From positions 1,936,501 to 2,000,500 of the forward strand of contig CANUEZ040000164.1 in the NCBI GenBank assembly GCA_948099385.1: a stretch of DNA of 64,000 nucleotides. Reading direction: 5' to 3'. Shown here one piece after another: positions 11,045 through 22,059 of this stretch. The notes beneath the pieces were generated by a model. That model saw nothing but the letters and a program-made list of their open reading frames with translations, was not told the DNA's origin and made no database searches. Positions within the stretch are counted from its first letter, which is position 1. The number at the start of each line of letters is the position of its first letter. The DNA is from Fasciola hepatica (taxonomy: Eukaryota; Platyhelminthes; Trematoda; Plagiorchiida; Fasciolidae). A program made the position numbers and the translations under genes.

Positions 11045-13822
11045 AGCCTACCACGTCCTATACGGCCAATACATCCCGACATTGTAGTGCTAGCTGGTGA
11101 CTTCAATGCACAAGTTGGCAAACTGTGTGTCAGAAGCCTGTTTAGGTGGGCGTTGTGCTTTACCTGCTGAACGTACAGTTAACGGGGATAGGCTTCTCAA
11201 GTTTTGTGCAGACAATCGATTGTTCTTGTCTAGCACAAATTTCCGACACAGCTCGCGTCGCACAGCGACATGGCGCTCTAACTCTACAGGTACTTTTAGT
11301 CAAATTGACCGTATCGCCGTAAACTACCGGTGGCGCAGTTCTGTTCAGAACTGTAGATCTTACTGGTCCACATTCATAGAGTCGGACCATGCCTTAGTTT
11401 TAATGCGATTATCTCTCCAGCTCTATGGTCATCGTCGCAAACCGCAAACCGGATTAGCCGTGCAACGTTTGTCTGATCCAGAAGTTTGCACCCGTTATGA
11501 GCAGAAGTTAGCACATGAGCTAGGATCCACGGAGAACAGTAATGTAGATGAGCATTGGTCTCATATCAAACAGGCGATGCACTTTGCAGCAGGTTTTGCC
11601 TGTGGTCCTCGATCCGTTGTCCATCAAAGACACTGGATCTCGCAGGAGTCGTTGAGTATAATGGAGCAAAGGCGTCAGCTTTCGAACCGTAAGGAGATGA
11701 ATAAGATTCGGAGAAAGCTGCAGAGACAAGTTACGAAAAGCCTTAAAAATGTTCGCGAAAATTTGTGGGTCAAGGTAGCCGAACAAATGGAAATGGCAGC
11801 TGCTTCAGGTAACAGTCAAAGACTGTTCATACTTATTCGTGACACCGGTGGACGGCGAACTCAGGTCAGTGAAACGATTTGCAACACGAATGGAGAACCC
11901 ATCCATAACAAACAGCAGAGGCTTGACCGATGGGCCGAGTACTTCAAGGAACAGTTTAGCTGGCCGCACGCTAGTGTAGTTACTCCCGTGTCAACAACTG
12001 TGACTCCTTGGGTGGTATCACTTGAGCCCCCATCGGAAGTAGAAGTAGAGTCATGTATTCGATTACTAAGGCGGGGGAAAGCGGCAGGTCCCGACGAACT
12101 TCCTCCAGTTCTTTTCAAACTGGGTGTAAATGTTTTGATAAAATCACTTGCCGCCTTGCTCCGTGACATTTGGAAGGAGGAGCGTATTCCGTTAACATGG
12201 AGTGAGTCATTGATTGTTCCCATCTTCAAGAAGGGAATACGCAATGACTGCAGCAATCATCGTGGGATTAGCTTAATCCTGATAGTCACCAAAGTATTAG
12301 CTTCGATTTTGCTGCACCGTCTTACACCGGATCGCGAGAGGAATGTCCGCGAGCAGCAGGCTGGACTCCGCCCAGATCGAGGATGCATCGACCAGATTTT
12401 TACTTCTCGCCGACTACTTGAAACGCGTCACACGCACCGCCGACCGACGATGATGCTTTTCTTAGACTTGAAAGGCGCTTTCGATTCAGTTGAACGAACA
12501 GCGCTTTTCAGTGTTCTTCATCGAAAAGGTATGCCCCAGAAGTTCGTGAACCTAATGAGATCATTGTATTCTCATACTTCTGGCCGCGTAAGGGGTTACG
12601 GTGAACTATCCGGTCGGTTCGAAACGACCAGTGGTGTTCGGCAGGGATGCCCTTTGTCTCCATTCCTTTTTAACTTCGTCATGGACGAAATAATGGAGAG
12701 TGCGCTGCAAAATCTTCAGGATGTAGGCGTCGAACTAGGAGATAGTGAGAAGCTATGTGACCTAGATTTCGCGGACGACGTTGTCTGCTGGTTCAAATCC
12801 ACGGAACATGCTCAGCGTGCACTAGATAGACTCTCACGAGCTGTAGCTCCATTCGGCATGCGCTTTGCACCTTCAAAGTGCAAGGTGATGTTACAAGACT
12901 GGACGTCAACGATTCCGAGCTTGATGCTCGATGGGGAGGTGCTGTCAGTTGTCGATCACTTCACCTACCTCGGTAGCTGCGTGACGACGGATGGGAGCAC
13001 AGTAGTAGAGGTGAGTACGCGGATATCCAAAGCTCGAGCGGCGTACGCTGGACTGAAGCACTTGTGGTGTCGATCTGATATTTCACTGAAGTTGAAAGGT
13101 CGTGTATACTGTGCTGCAGTGCGTTCAGTTTTGTTGTATGGCTGCGAAACTTGGAGTCTGCGTGCTGAAGATATTCGTCGTCTTGAGGTTTTCGACCATC
13201 GATGTTTACGTAGTATCGCTAGGATTGGGTGGAATAGCCGAACGAGCAATGCTGATGTCAGAAATCGAGTATTGGGTACTAATTCAGAGAACGTTCTGTC
13301 ACAGCGTATCCAACTTAGTAGACTTCGTTGGTTGGGACACGTGTTACGTATGGCAAACACACGTCTACCGTACCGTGTCCTATTCTCCGCCCCTCCCAGG
13401 GAGTGGAAGAGACCACGTGGAGGTCAACAGATGACGTGGCAGCGAGGAATGAGAAAATGTACAGCAGACTTAGGAAAAGTAGGTGCTTCACGTCTTTGTG
13501 GTTGGGGTCCAAAAGATCCGTCTACCAGTTGGCTGGAGACACTGAAGGATATGGCTGCGAACCGCGAACAGTGGAGATCGTGTTGTCACTTTCTATCGAA
13601 TCAGAATGTTTGATCGGTGTACGTTTGTACAGTTAGACTGTGTATTCCGTGTGTTGGCTACTAGGGCATTCTTTCCTTTTCCCACCCATGTAGGTCCACT
13701 CCCTGTCCATCTTGTATATTCATACTTTTTAATTCAACGTGCAACATGGTGAGAAAGGCAGTGGTCAGTGGGGCTTGCCCTACTGTTTAACGCTGTACGA
13801 TGATGATGACGATGATGAATAC
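11045..13822 (+). mobile_element. RTE-clade non-LTR retrotransposon, 5'-truncated
   Basis: Endonuclease C-terminus, complete reverse transcriptase and the RTE-type C-terminal region run left to right. A short 3' UTR follows, ending in the tandem-like gatgatgatgacgatgatga at about 13798-13818, the simple-repeat tail typical of RTE elements. The 5' part of the apurinic endonuclease is missing, as expected from target-primed reverse transcription. It sits antisense inside NCAPG intron 3. The exact 5' junction is uncertain because homology fades around 11045. Confidence 0.9.
11097..13613 (+). CDS. RTE ORF2 fragment: endonuclease tail plus intact reverse transcriptase
   Basis: One open frame of 838 codons; its first Met is arbitrary, because truly homologous protein starts near 11139. 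Just upstream the motif LAGDFNAQVGKL of the endonuclease is in another frame (about 11085-11130), so a frameshift separates them. Endonuclease end: FSQIDRIAV and SDHALVLMRL (about residues 65-105). RT about residues 330-640: GKAAGPDELP, SNHRGISL, LDLKGAFDSVE (catalytic Asp, about 456), GVRQGCPLSPFLFN, and FADDVV, the YxDD equivalent, about 558-561. The C-terminal region has YLGSCVTTDG, VLLYGCETWSL, RLRWLGHVLRM and GWGPKDPSTSW, all RTE hallmarks. The RT core shows no stop or catalytic change, so the copy is younger than the other LINEs here. Confidence 0.93.
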   Translation: MTSMHKLANCVSEACLGGRCALPAERTVNGDRLLKFCADNRLFLSSTNFRHSSRRTATWRSNSTGTFSQIDRIAVNYRWRSSVQNCRSYWSTFIESDHALVLMRLSLQLYGHRRKPQTGLAVQRLSDPEVCTRYEQKLAHELGSTENSNVDEHWSHIKQAMHFAAGFACGPRSVVHQRHWISQESLSIMEQRRQLSNRKEMNKIRRKLQRQVTKSLKNVRENLWVKVAEQMEMAAASGNSQRLFILIRDTGGRRTQVSETICNTNGEPIHNKQQRLDRWAEYFKEQFSWPHASVVTPVSTTVTPWVVSLEPPSEVEVESCIRLLRRGKAAGPDELPPVLFKLGVNVLIKSLAALLRDIWKEERIPLTWSESLIVPIFKKGIRNDCSNHRGISLILIVTKVLASILLHRLTPDRERNVREQQAGLRPDRGCIDQIFTSRRLLETRHTHRRPTMMLFLDLKGAFDSVERTALFSVLHRKGMPQKFVNLMRSLYSHTSGRVRGYGELSGRFETTSGVRQGCPLSPFLFNFVMDEIMESALQNLQDVGVELGDSEKLCDLDFADDVVCWFKSTEHAQRALDRLSRAVAPFGMRFAPSKCKVMLQDWTSTIPSLMLDGEVLSVVDHFTYLGSCVTTDGSTVVEVSTRISKARAAYAGLKHLWCRSDISLKLKGRVYCAAVRSVLLYGCETWSLRAEDIRRLEVFDHRCLRSIARIGWNSRTSNADVRNRVLGTNSENVLSQRIQLSRLRWLGHVLRMANTRLPYRVLFSAPPREWKRPRGGQQMTWQRGMRKCTADLGKVGASRLCGWGPKDPSTSWLETLKDMAANREQWRSCCHFLSNQNV

Positions 13823-14239
13823 ATCCCACTAAAAATTTTTTTGAAATGAGATTGGGAAGCAGTGTACGTGTTAAAAAAGAGATTTCCATCTGATTTAGAA
13901 TCATCTTTGAACCGGGAGTGGGTGTGAATCCGCAAACAATATTATTTTGTTGAGAAAGGTTACCCGCGGTAACCGAAACGTCGACTGAATATCATCTTTT
14001 CCGACAACGCTGCTACCGAACAATAAACGCTAACCTATAACATACTGCATAGTGCATCCTTTTTTCCATACACTCTCGGCTCTGATACCCTGTTCAATTC
14101 TTTGCAAACATGTGCATGACAGACTCATCGGTACCACACGTAATGCAAAGTTACGACTAGGAGCAGACAATCGATTCGGAGACGACTGAAGATTGCAGAA
14201 GAGATAACAGATGAAACCAATTGTTTTGTAGTCACCTTT

Positions 14240-15010
14240 TAATCCACCTTGTCCCTCAAAATTTATACAATATTTCAGGGAGAGGGGACGTGGCCAACTT
14301 GGGAGTTGGCAGATAGCAACGATTCCAAGAATATGAAGCTAGGAAATTGCAAAAACCATCTCAGTTGGTTGAACGGTAACGCCAAAATGTGTCTCGAGGT
14401 AGGTGGAGGATCAGGGTGAGTAAAAATGATGGGACAAGAAATAATAGTGGTCAGATGAGCTAAGTGGAAGAGCAAAGATGCCTGAAAAGAAAGAAGGAAC
14501 AGAAGTGAGAATAAGATAGAGGATATAGGCACGATGGCCAGCCTGACCGGAAATACGTGTGGGAAGGTCAGCAAGTTGCCACAGGTTGCCGAACACGGCG
14601 TGAAGTTTGGATCACCACCTCACAGCCGAAATTTCAAACGAGTGAGTCAAACAATCTCGATGGTGAACAACAAAAATGGTGATGTGTCAGTTGGGATCCG
14701 TAACGAACAGGTGCTCAATGTTCGAAGATAATAAATCAAAGATCGATAGGTAGCTACTGTTGGGTGAACAGTAAACAACACAAAAGTGGTGATTAAAATA
14801 AGGAAGTCGTGGCTTCAGCCACATCAACTGAAATTCATGTCTAGATAAGTCAAGATTGTGGATTTTGGACGTGGCGACTGACTGGTGGACAAAGGCACAG
14901 ACGCCAGCTTTGGGTGAAAAGAGAAGAGTGAAAGATATAGTTGGGAAACTAGAGGTGGATGGTGTCTGATGAGAGGTAGATTTGGGCTCCGGTCAAAAAA
15001 AGGCAAGAGG
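14240..15010 (-). repeat. Strand-asymmetric purine-rich repeat relic
   Basis: The plus strand is strikingly rich in A and G (for example agaaagaaggaacag), so the minus strand is pyrimidine-rich. Similar texture occurs at 41000-41950 (+ pyrimidine-rich), 44880-45420 (-) and 54780-55130 (-), the last abutting the 3' side of a CR1-like LINE. It may be LINE 3' UTR material. I cannot prove that the stretches are one family by eye. Confidence 0.35.
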
Positions 15011-16577
15011 AGAAGATTGGAGAAATTGGTGAACAGAATATACTATGGTTTATTCCGCGAATGTTAGCGAGGATAATGAGTTCATGCTTCTTTTACGAGT
15101 GAGCAGAACGAGCAAGAGAGTGAGTACATGTGTGATTGTGTATTTTCACGATTCAGAATGTAAAGGAAACCTGCAGTCATGATCCTGAGACTCAAAGTGG
15201 CGAACCACATAAGGCGTCAATAGATCGGGCGTGGTAGCTAGCCGGGCGACAGCAGAGCTGCCTACAAATTCCTGGTCATATCATTAGCAGCCATCGCCAA
15301 CAGCTTTTCTCTTATGTGGACCAGCTCATATTAGGATCACAAACTGTCCTTACCACGATCAACCAACATTCACATTCATTAGGGTAGCATTACTACATAA
15401 AAACCACTAACAAGGTTTCGCATAAATAACGTTGCATTACATGAAAAAATGCTCAGAAATTGGTCCTTTCGTTATCATTTACTTTTACATCGAACTCATG
15501 ACCGACGGAGTGCATTCGTTGACATGTATAGTGATCAGTTCCATTGATTCAAAGCTCAAAGTACTTACCGGTAATTACTAGAACGATAGGGCTGTCTGGT
15601 GATGAACCTCAACGACATGAACGCTAAGATCGAGGATCTCAAGAATATCAACCTGAACAACAACGAAGTCAATACGAAAGAATATGCATGAGACACCGAA
15701 GACCCTAAAAGATTCGAGAACGTCTTGCTACGTACTATTTGAGTTCAGTTCCACCAACCTCTGGTCACACTTTTGTGCTGATTTTGGTTTTGGTTATTAC
15801 TTCGCAATATCACATAGTCGATACGGAATTAAAAACACAAGCAAAAAGTGCAAACAAACAGAATAATTTTGTACACAAAAATTATGTAGACGAAGTAAGA
15901 GTTCAAATGCAACTACACCATTGACTGCGGGATCTATCTACATCACCTGATGTCTAAAATCATCTGGTGCGTGGATCTCTTGGAAGCCCTAAATTCTATT
16001 CGGTCACGTCTACTGATCAAGTTGCTCACAACTGTTTAACGTCATGGACCGAACAGCTCGGCTCATCCTCTCAACACTATCTGAACGTGCCCTAATCACC
16101 TCAACCTGTTTAGATTCAGAGCTTGCTCCAGTGACTGACCTCTGGTTCCTAATGCTCCGCAACAAGCCTCAGCCGATTGCTGATACGGTGTTCCTACCAT
16201 AATCCAGCAACACTGGGAAGAAATCGATGCCCAAACATCGATGGAATTCATGGATCTTCTAGTCATAACGGCCGCGTTTCCAAACCCTGTAGGAGGGACC
16301 GAACTGCCGTTAGTGTGGACTCAGTCGTTGATGAACAATCGAATGTCACGATGATGCCACGTTTAAATTGGAAAGAGCCAAACGGGCCTTCTGTGAAAGC
16401 GATGATGACTCATGCGACATCCAATCACCTTACTTCGAAGCAAATTCGATATTAGTGTATCTATTGATTTCAGACTTTCCATCGTGACCTAAGCCAAAAA
16501 ATAAAGAACGAGAAAAAGTTAGATTACTTTTAGACTGATCATAAAAAGCACTTCTCACCTATATTTAAAAAACTCAC

Positions 16578-16727
16578 TTTGGTATCTTGTACACGACGGA
16601 GCAAAACGCTTTGCAAACCGCTGTACAACTCGTCCGGCATCATTCCATTGTCACCGATTCCCTCCAGAAGTTTGTGAATGATTTGCATGCAACGGAAACG
16701 TACGGCCGCGTTAGGACATTCATTGTA
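16578..16727 (-). CDS. NCAPG: NCAPG exon 3
   Basis: Exactly 50 codons (residues 105-154), phase 0 at both ends, bounded by acceptor TTCACAG and donor GTGAGT. It reads NAAVRFRCMQIIHKLL then LYSGLQSVLLRRVQDTK, the counterparts of 'SNAVRFRTCQLINKLL' and 'DKINKAMLIRLKDK' in animal CAP-G. It lacks a Met-initiated frame of usual length, so a simple ORF search would miss it. It joins exon 4 as QDTK-STVRVQ. Confidence 0.95.
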
Positions 16728-17129
16728 CTGTGAAGGACGACAAGAATTAAAAAGGTGGTCGGCACTGTGTATCAGTAGCGGGGATATCCTGAATACTAAG
16801 TAAATCTAACGGAAAAATTGTCTAAGTGTTACAGCCACAGTATAAACGCATCCTGTGGTCAAAATCGTTCAGTGAAGTATGGAGGACAGCAGGCGACCCA
16901 GATCCCGAAAAAGGCGTGGTGATAACATCAAACACTGACAGGTCGTTTGGTAAGCTTTGGGTAGTCAACCGATTAGCTTCTCATCTATGGAGAGCCTTCC
17001 GAGTTAATGACATCTTCCAAGAACCAATGTTCTTTGCGGCTTCGAAATGGCTAAGTAAATGATGAAATAACACTGCTCATTGATCGCGTCAAATATTCAC
17101 TTTAGACCTACAGTAAGGTTACCATTATG

Positions 17130-17290
17130 ACCAAGTTTCGTTTCTCCCGAGCAGCTATTCGAGTCACGCTTATGGACTGCTGTGAAACTTGGACACTGAG
17201 AACCGACGACGCATGGAAACTGGAAGTGTTTGACTACCGGCACTGGCGTCGAATTCTGGAGACAGGGTAAGACGTTCAACGAAATGAGAT
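17130..17290 (+). mobile_element. RTE LINE reverse-transcriptase C-terminal scrap
   Basis: In one frame: RAAIRVTLMDCCETWTLR then WKLEVFDYRHWRRI. This is the counterpart of 'AAVRSVLLYGCETWSLR...RRLEVFDHRCLRSI' seen intact at about 13110-13220. Flanked by unrelated sequence, so only a small piece survives. Confidence 0.7.
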
Positions 17291-18089
17291 AAAGCTCCGA
17301 CAATGACCAACTTCCTGTCTTCCTTAACACCGGTTTGAGATCAAGCTTGGTTCAAACGCGACATCATCAATAACACAATAGCAACTGAGGGGATAAAGCA
17401 TAACGGGGAAAAGCACTTAGTAAAAAAGAACAAACGTCTTTCCCACCAGACGCTAGCAATACTTTGGAGGCGTTGATGATCAAACAAAGCCGTCGAGCAT
17501 CCTTAACGCTGAATGGTCGGGTCTTTCAACCGCAAAGTAAAACACTACGAACCGCAGTGACGTACATCCGTCCCTTAAAGGAAAGTCGAATATCATGGTG
17601 ATGCTACATGTATCACAGGTTGGCGATAGCCGTAATCAGGTCGTAATCAAGCTCTCGAGGTAATTAAAACAACTCACTAACTACAGCTGATCACCACAAG
17701 GGTTGAGAAGGTATACGTTTTTGCCAATCTTGTAAAAGCACTTTCGGCTTGAAGGCGAAAAAGAACCTGCTGCATCTAATACACCAGTTTTGTATATCAG
17801 TTACAACAATATTTTCTCCCTTGAGTGTCCGATCATTCGCCAAGTCAAAGTCGCGCATTTTTGATGAATTTCCTATCATCGATTGATTTTTTTAGACGTG
17901 TCTGTAACTCGCGTCCATGTTTATTCACTGTTCGACACAGCTAGTAAACGGTTGTTTCGTCTCTCAACAGCTGGATCGCAACAATCAAATTATCATATAT
18001 TGGGACACTGATGTCTAAAAACGGATTTACAGCTGATTATTTACCGCTCGGGATGCATAAAACATTTACTTGACCTGAATTTCTGTACT

Positions 18090-20760
18090 ATGAAGAAAAA
18101 ACAGGTCTCTGAGTGCGAAACCAGAACACCCGCACTGGTTGGGGTGTATGGGATATTTCACAGGAGTAGGACCTCTGAGTTGGTACACTGTAGGGGGGGC
18201 ATATTGGGTATTTTTAATCGCCAGCTCTTGCCCAACTCTCCCGTGGCTCCATGAAGCAAAGGCAAATATCAACGACCGCATCCCGGCAAACTGCGTGACA
18301 GGTGGAGGGTAGCCGATGATTAAAAACCTCGGTAAGACGACAACCTAGAGTTTGAAGACGGATACTCCTGCATAAGTGCATGAGATCTGCTGGGATTCAA
18401 CGGCTACCAAGAAAATTCGTCTAATGAACCGGGCTGCATGGACCCCTGGGTCTAAGTGACCTCTACCGAATGGCGAACGAGCTCCTAGAGAGCCACCGGC
18501 AACCATGCACCAAGATCACTAGGACGTGTTGGGCATCCAGGATTGGTAAACCACCAGCCAAAAGGTGTATAAGCCGCATGATCGGCCACCGGCTTCCAAC
18601 ACAAATACTTCCTGTTACCCGACAGGTAGCACTTGGTTGTGCACGGGCTAGAGCTACTATCTCTAACAACAGCCGGATGGTGCTGAGGACGCCACTTCGT
18701 ACACTATTCCCAAGTATCTTTATGGATTTTGTCTCTACAATTAGCTCTGATCATGCTGCAGCATCTCCGGTAAGCGACGCGCGTCGTGTCCATCCGGCAG
18801 CCGGGGTAGATAGTAATCCACTTTCGTCCGGATCATTACCACGCCTGACCTATTGGGACCTTTTTTGGTTCTCTACTCCAAGTCTCAGGGTCTGGTTACC
18901 GGTTATTTCCAATAGTACAGTGGGCCTTCGTTGCTATGGGGTATATACCCCGTCCACTGCATTCATGCGCAAACATGTAATAAAAATGAATTCTTTCAAA
19001 TATACTAGCTGGGGACCTCAAGATACGAAATTACATCCGAATTGCCTGCTGGAATGGGGAAACATTCTTGGACATCGGAACCCAAGCCATCACCTCGCGA
19101 ACGCCATATGGCTATCGCATCGAAATAGCATGTCTCTCGGAAGTTCGGCTGCCGAATTCTTGCAGCTGGTGTATAAAGGTTCCCGGAGTAGACGACAGTG
19201 ACCATCTCTATCACAGCGGACCTATGGACAGTTCCGGTCTCCCCGGCGTCGCGATAGGTCTCAGCAACATGGCTAACAAAACACTGCTTTCATGGAACCC
19301 GGTCTATGACCTGACAGTTACAGCCGAAGAAGCATGAAAGGACGAGTTTTATGACACGCTACAAGTGATAAACGGCGTCCCAAAACGTGGCATTCTCCTG
19401 GCTGCGGGGAACTGGAACGCCCGCACTGGTGCTTACACCCAAGCAATTAGACACAATCAGGGAAAATATGGTCTCGCACAGCAGTGCATCGATGGTGAAT
19501 GCCTTGCCAACTTTGCAGACTTTAACAGCCTAATTGTCAACAACAATTCCTTACATGGATCTTCACATAGTTCTTCTAAGTGAAGATCCAGGTAAGTTGC
19601 CAGCTTTTCTAGACAGCTTGACGGGTTGGGTAGCAATGTTCGGTATGCGTTTCCCAGCTTCAAAGTGCAAAATGTTGTTCATCGACTGGGTTCGTCCAAC
19701 GCCAAACCTTTCAGTGTCTGGGGAAACTATAAACGTGGTAGACAAGTTCTGTTATCTGGGGAGCTGCATGTCCCCCGGAGGTCGAATATCGGATGAAGTG
19801 TCTCTGCGTATACAGAAGGCTCCTTTGGCATTTGCCAACCTGAGTCATCTGTGGCGTCGACAAGACATCCGTGTACCTATCAAGGGTCGAGTGTACGCTG
19901 CAGCAGTGAGGCCCGTATTTCGAAGACATGGGCACTGTGGGTAAGTTAATATGAAGATTGTCGGTATTTGAAGACCGATGTCCTCGTAGTATTGCTCAAA
20001 TCTGGCGGGAACATCGTATCAGTAATGCTGAGATTCAGTGGAAAGTCTTAGGTTCGAGGGTCAAATCATTAGATGAAACGCTTAAGCTCACCAGGCTAAG
20101 ATGGTTGGGACGGGTTACGCATATCCCCTGACAGTATACAGCTTTACTGATTTTCACACCTCGGTCCGGATTTTTACCGATTTGGATTTTTTCTCAGCCC
20201 GGCTATACCGTTCACTCTCGTTTGCCTCGTATGCCTATCGATCCGCTGTCACCTGGCTCTACTGATGCACGCATACACACGTGCGGTCCTTCCGTGAAAC
20301 GCTTTGATCACTCACTTTTTGAATAAACGCGTTGGCAACCACACGGCGTCAACCTTTCCACTACAACAGAATCCCTACTCGTGCTATGTTTGCTGAGGCG
20401 GGTGCCAGTTGGAAGATGAGTAAGGGTGGTCAGTCCATGACATGGAACAAAGGTACGAAAAGCTTAACTGGTGGACTTGGCCCTGTAGGGTGTGTCAGAC
20501 TTCCAGGGTGGGGTCCAAAGGACCCTCTCAGTCAATGGTTAGGTAGGTTGGGGGATATGGCTAGATGCAGCGATCAGTGGCGCTCTTGAATTCACAAACT
20601 TTCTTCATCGACTTAATCCCATTATTGTAGTTCTCCTCTTACTCCTTTTATACGCTTTTCTCCTTCATTACTTCCTTTTGAGGTTGCCGCTAGGAAATAG
20701 CAACCGAAGCCACCGCACCGTGCATGGTTAATGGTTGTCTGAACTGAAGTGAACTCCCTT
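18090..20760 (+). mobile_element. RTE LINE relic with internal RT deletion
   Basis: Order: a 5' leader-like region (18090-18800), the shared repeat body (18805-18975), endonuclease (about 19040-19555; IEIACLSEVRLP, LYHSGPMDSSG, LLAAGNWNARTG), then an abrupt jump at about 19560 to RT sequence beginning at the ADD-motif position (HIVLLSEDPGKL). RT C-terminus follows: MFGMRFPASKCKMLF, YLGSCMSPGGRISDEVSLR, FANLSHLWRRQDIR. After 20130 about 200 bp of unrelated DNA interrupts it. The 3' coding end resumes at 20332-20589 (GWGPKDPLSQWLGRLGDMA), then 3' UTR. Fingers and palm of the RT (roughly 400 codons) are absent, and several frame changes exist. Confidence 0.85.
18805..18985 (+). repeat. Second copy of the SINE-like body, upstream of an RTE endonuclease
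   Basis: Closely follows 1325-1490: shared blocks include 'cgtccgg', 'ttaccac', 'cctgacctNNtgggacctt', 'ggttctc', 'ccaagtc', 'tgggcctt' and 'atgcgNa'. Here no tRNA head is visible; it sits just 5' of the endonuclease of the relic. Either it is LINE 5' UTR captured by the SINE, or a SINE inserted at this place. Confidence 0.7.
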
Positions 20761-20799
20761 CCAACATCCCAGGTAGCCCTTGCCAACGTGGTACTTTAC

Positions 20800-21070
20800 T
20801 GACGGCCACACAGCGCACCAGACTGACTACATCTCCATGCGGCCACGCTGGTTATCTTAGACTCAAGATTGTGGGTCCTACCGGTGTGGAGACTGGTAAC
20901 AAGAATAGCACCGACCACGCCCTCGTCCGTGCACGCTTCGAGATCCACCTAGTCAATCGGCGCAAAAACTGTGCCCCGAGAAAGCGTCAAGCGGTCTCAG
21001 ACGCTGTTTCCTCCCATCTAACCACCACGTTTAACTGTGGAGAATCAGTGGGTTTTACTTAAGGTATCGA
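20800..21070 (+). mobile_element. LINE endonuclease C-terminal scrap
   Basis: Broken frames read TDGHTAHQTDYISMRPRW and NSTDHALVRARFEIHL, matching the end of an RTE endonuclease ('QIDHIAV..RW', 'SDHALVRARF'). Confidence 0.6.
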
Positions 21071-21364
21071 CCCAACTATCCGCTTCGAATGAACTGGGCT
21101 TTACGCCACGACGACGTCAGAAGGACTGGATCTCAGGGACGATTCTCCAGTAGATCAAAAAGGCTAGAGATGCCCGCCTAAATGGTCACCCAGACTTCCG
21201 CGATATCCAACGAAAAGCCACCCGTTTGGCCAGGAGCGACCGCAACTACTGGACCGAAATTACGAGGTTTATGGAGACTGCGGCTAATTGCGGGGACTTC
21301 GCAAAGCATTTCTGCCTAATCCACACTGCAGCCGGTAAGCGACGGTCGACTGAGATGACCTAAC

Positions 21365-21640
21365 GTCAAACCTTTAAGTGTCTGGGGAGACTATAGATAT
21401 GTAGATAGGTTCCGTTTTTTGAGCAGCTGCATTTTACCGGTAGGTCGGATATCAGATAAGGTGTCTTTGCGTATACAAAAGTCCCGTCTGGCTTTTGCCA
21501 ATGAGTCTTTTGCAGAGTTTCGCCGTGACATCGGTTTGTCTATCGAGAATAGAATGTACGCTGTAGCAGTCAAGCGCGTGCTTCTGTATGATCCGGAGAC
21601 ATAACCACTAGAGATGGAGGATATAAGACTCCCAACACCC
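21365..21640 (+). mobile_element. RTE RT C-terminal scrap (plus arm of a convergent pair)
   Basis: VGRISDKVSLRIQKSRLAFANES, GLSIENRMYAVAVKRVLLYD: the same module as 19780-19920. It ends facing the minus-strand copy at 21704-22012. Confidence 0.75.
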
Positions 21641-21703
21641 AACGCACAACGTCAGCATCGCTGATGCGGTGCTCCCACCACATTCAGCGATGCTACGAAG
21701 ACA

Positions 21704-22012
21704 TCAATGCTCGAATACCGACGGTCTTTGCTTATCTTCCACCCTCAACGGCCATGTTTCTGAGCCGTATAAAAGAACGGACCTAACCGCTGAAGTGTAC
21801 ACTCGACTCTCGATAGACAACCAGATGTCACTCCTGCACCACAGATGACTGAGGTTGGCAAAAACCAAACGCACCTTCTGTATACCCGATGACACTTCAT
21901 CGGTTATCTGACAACTTGATGAGAGGTGTCTGCCCAAGTAACAAAATGTACCTACCCCAGCAAAGGCTAAGGCAAGGTTTCGTGTAGCACCAACCCAGTC
22001 CTGCAGCAGCAT
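21704..22012 (-). mobile_element. RTE RT C-terminal scrap (minus arm of a convergent pair)
   Basis: Single open frame: MLLQDWVGATRNL, FCYLGRHLSSSCQITDEVSS, FANLSHLWCRSDIWLSIESR, SVLLYGSETWPLRVEDK. It is the same RT thumb/C-terminal module as the adjacent plus-strand scrap, tail to tail, about 65 bp apart. Confidence 0.82.
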
Positions 22013-22059
22013 TTTACACTTTCAAGGTACAAAAGGCATCGGAAACATTACTGAGCTGT

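Larger units (their letters stand above)
8901..16577 (-). other. NCAPG intron 3 (7677 bp)
   Basis: Donor GTGAGT at 16577-16572, acceptor CAG at 8903-8901. Contains the RTE element at about 11045-13822 and a purine-rich repeat relic at 14240-15010. The stretches 8904-11040 and 15011-16571 hold only short frames without family resemblance. One of these, at 16042-16200 (+), stays open for about 52 codons and looks protein-like (LSTLSERALITSTCLD), possibly a transposon remnant. Confidence 0.8.

Noticed and set aside
11097..13613. 838-codon frame as a host gene
   Set aside because: It has unambiguous RTE endonuclease and reverse-transcriptase motifs and an RTE-type 3' end.
18470..19201. 243-codon plus frame as a gene
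   Set aside because: It runs through the shared repeat body and an out-of-frame part of the RTE endonuclease.
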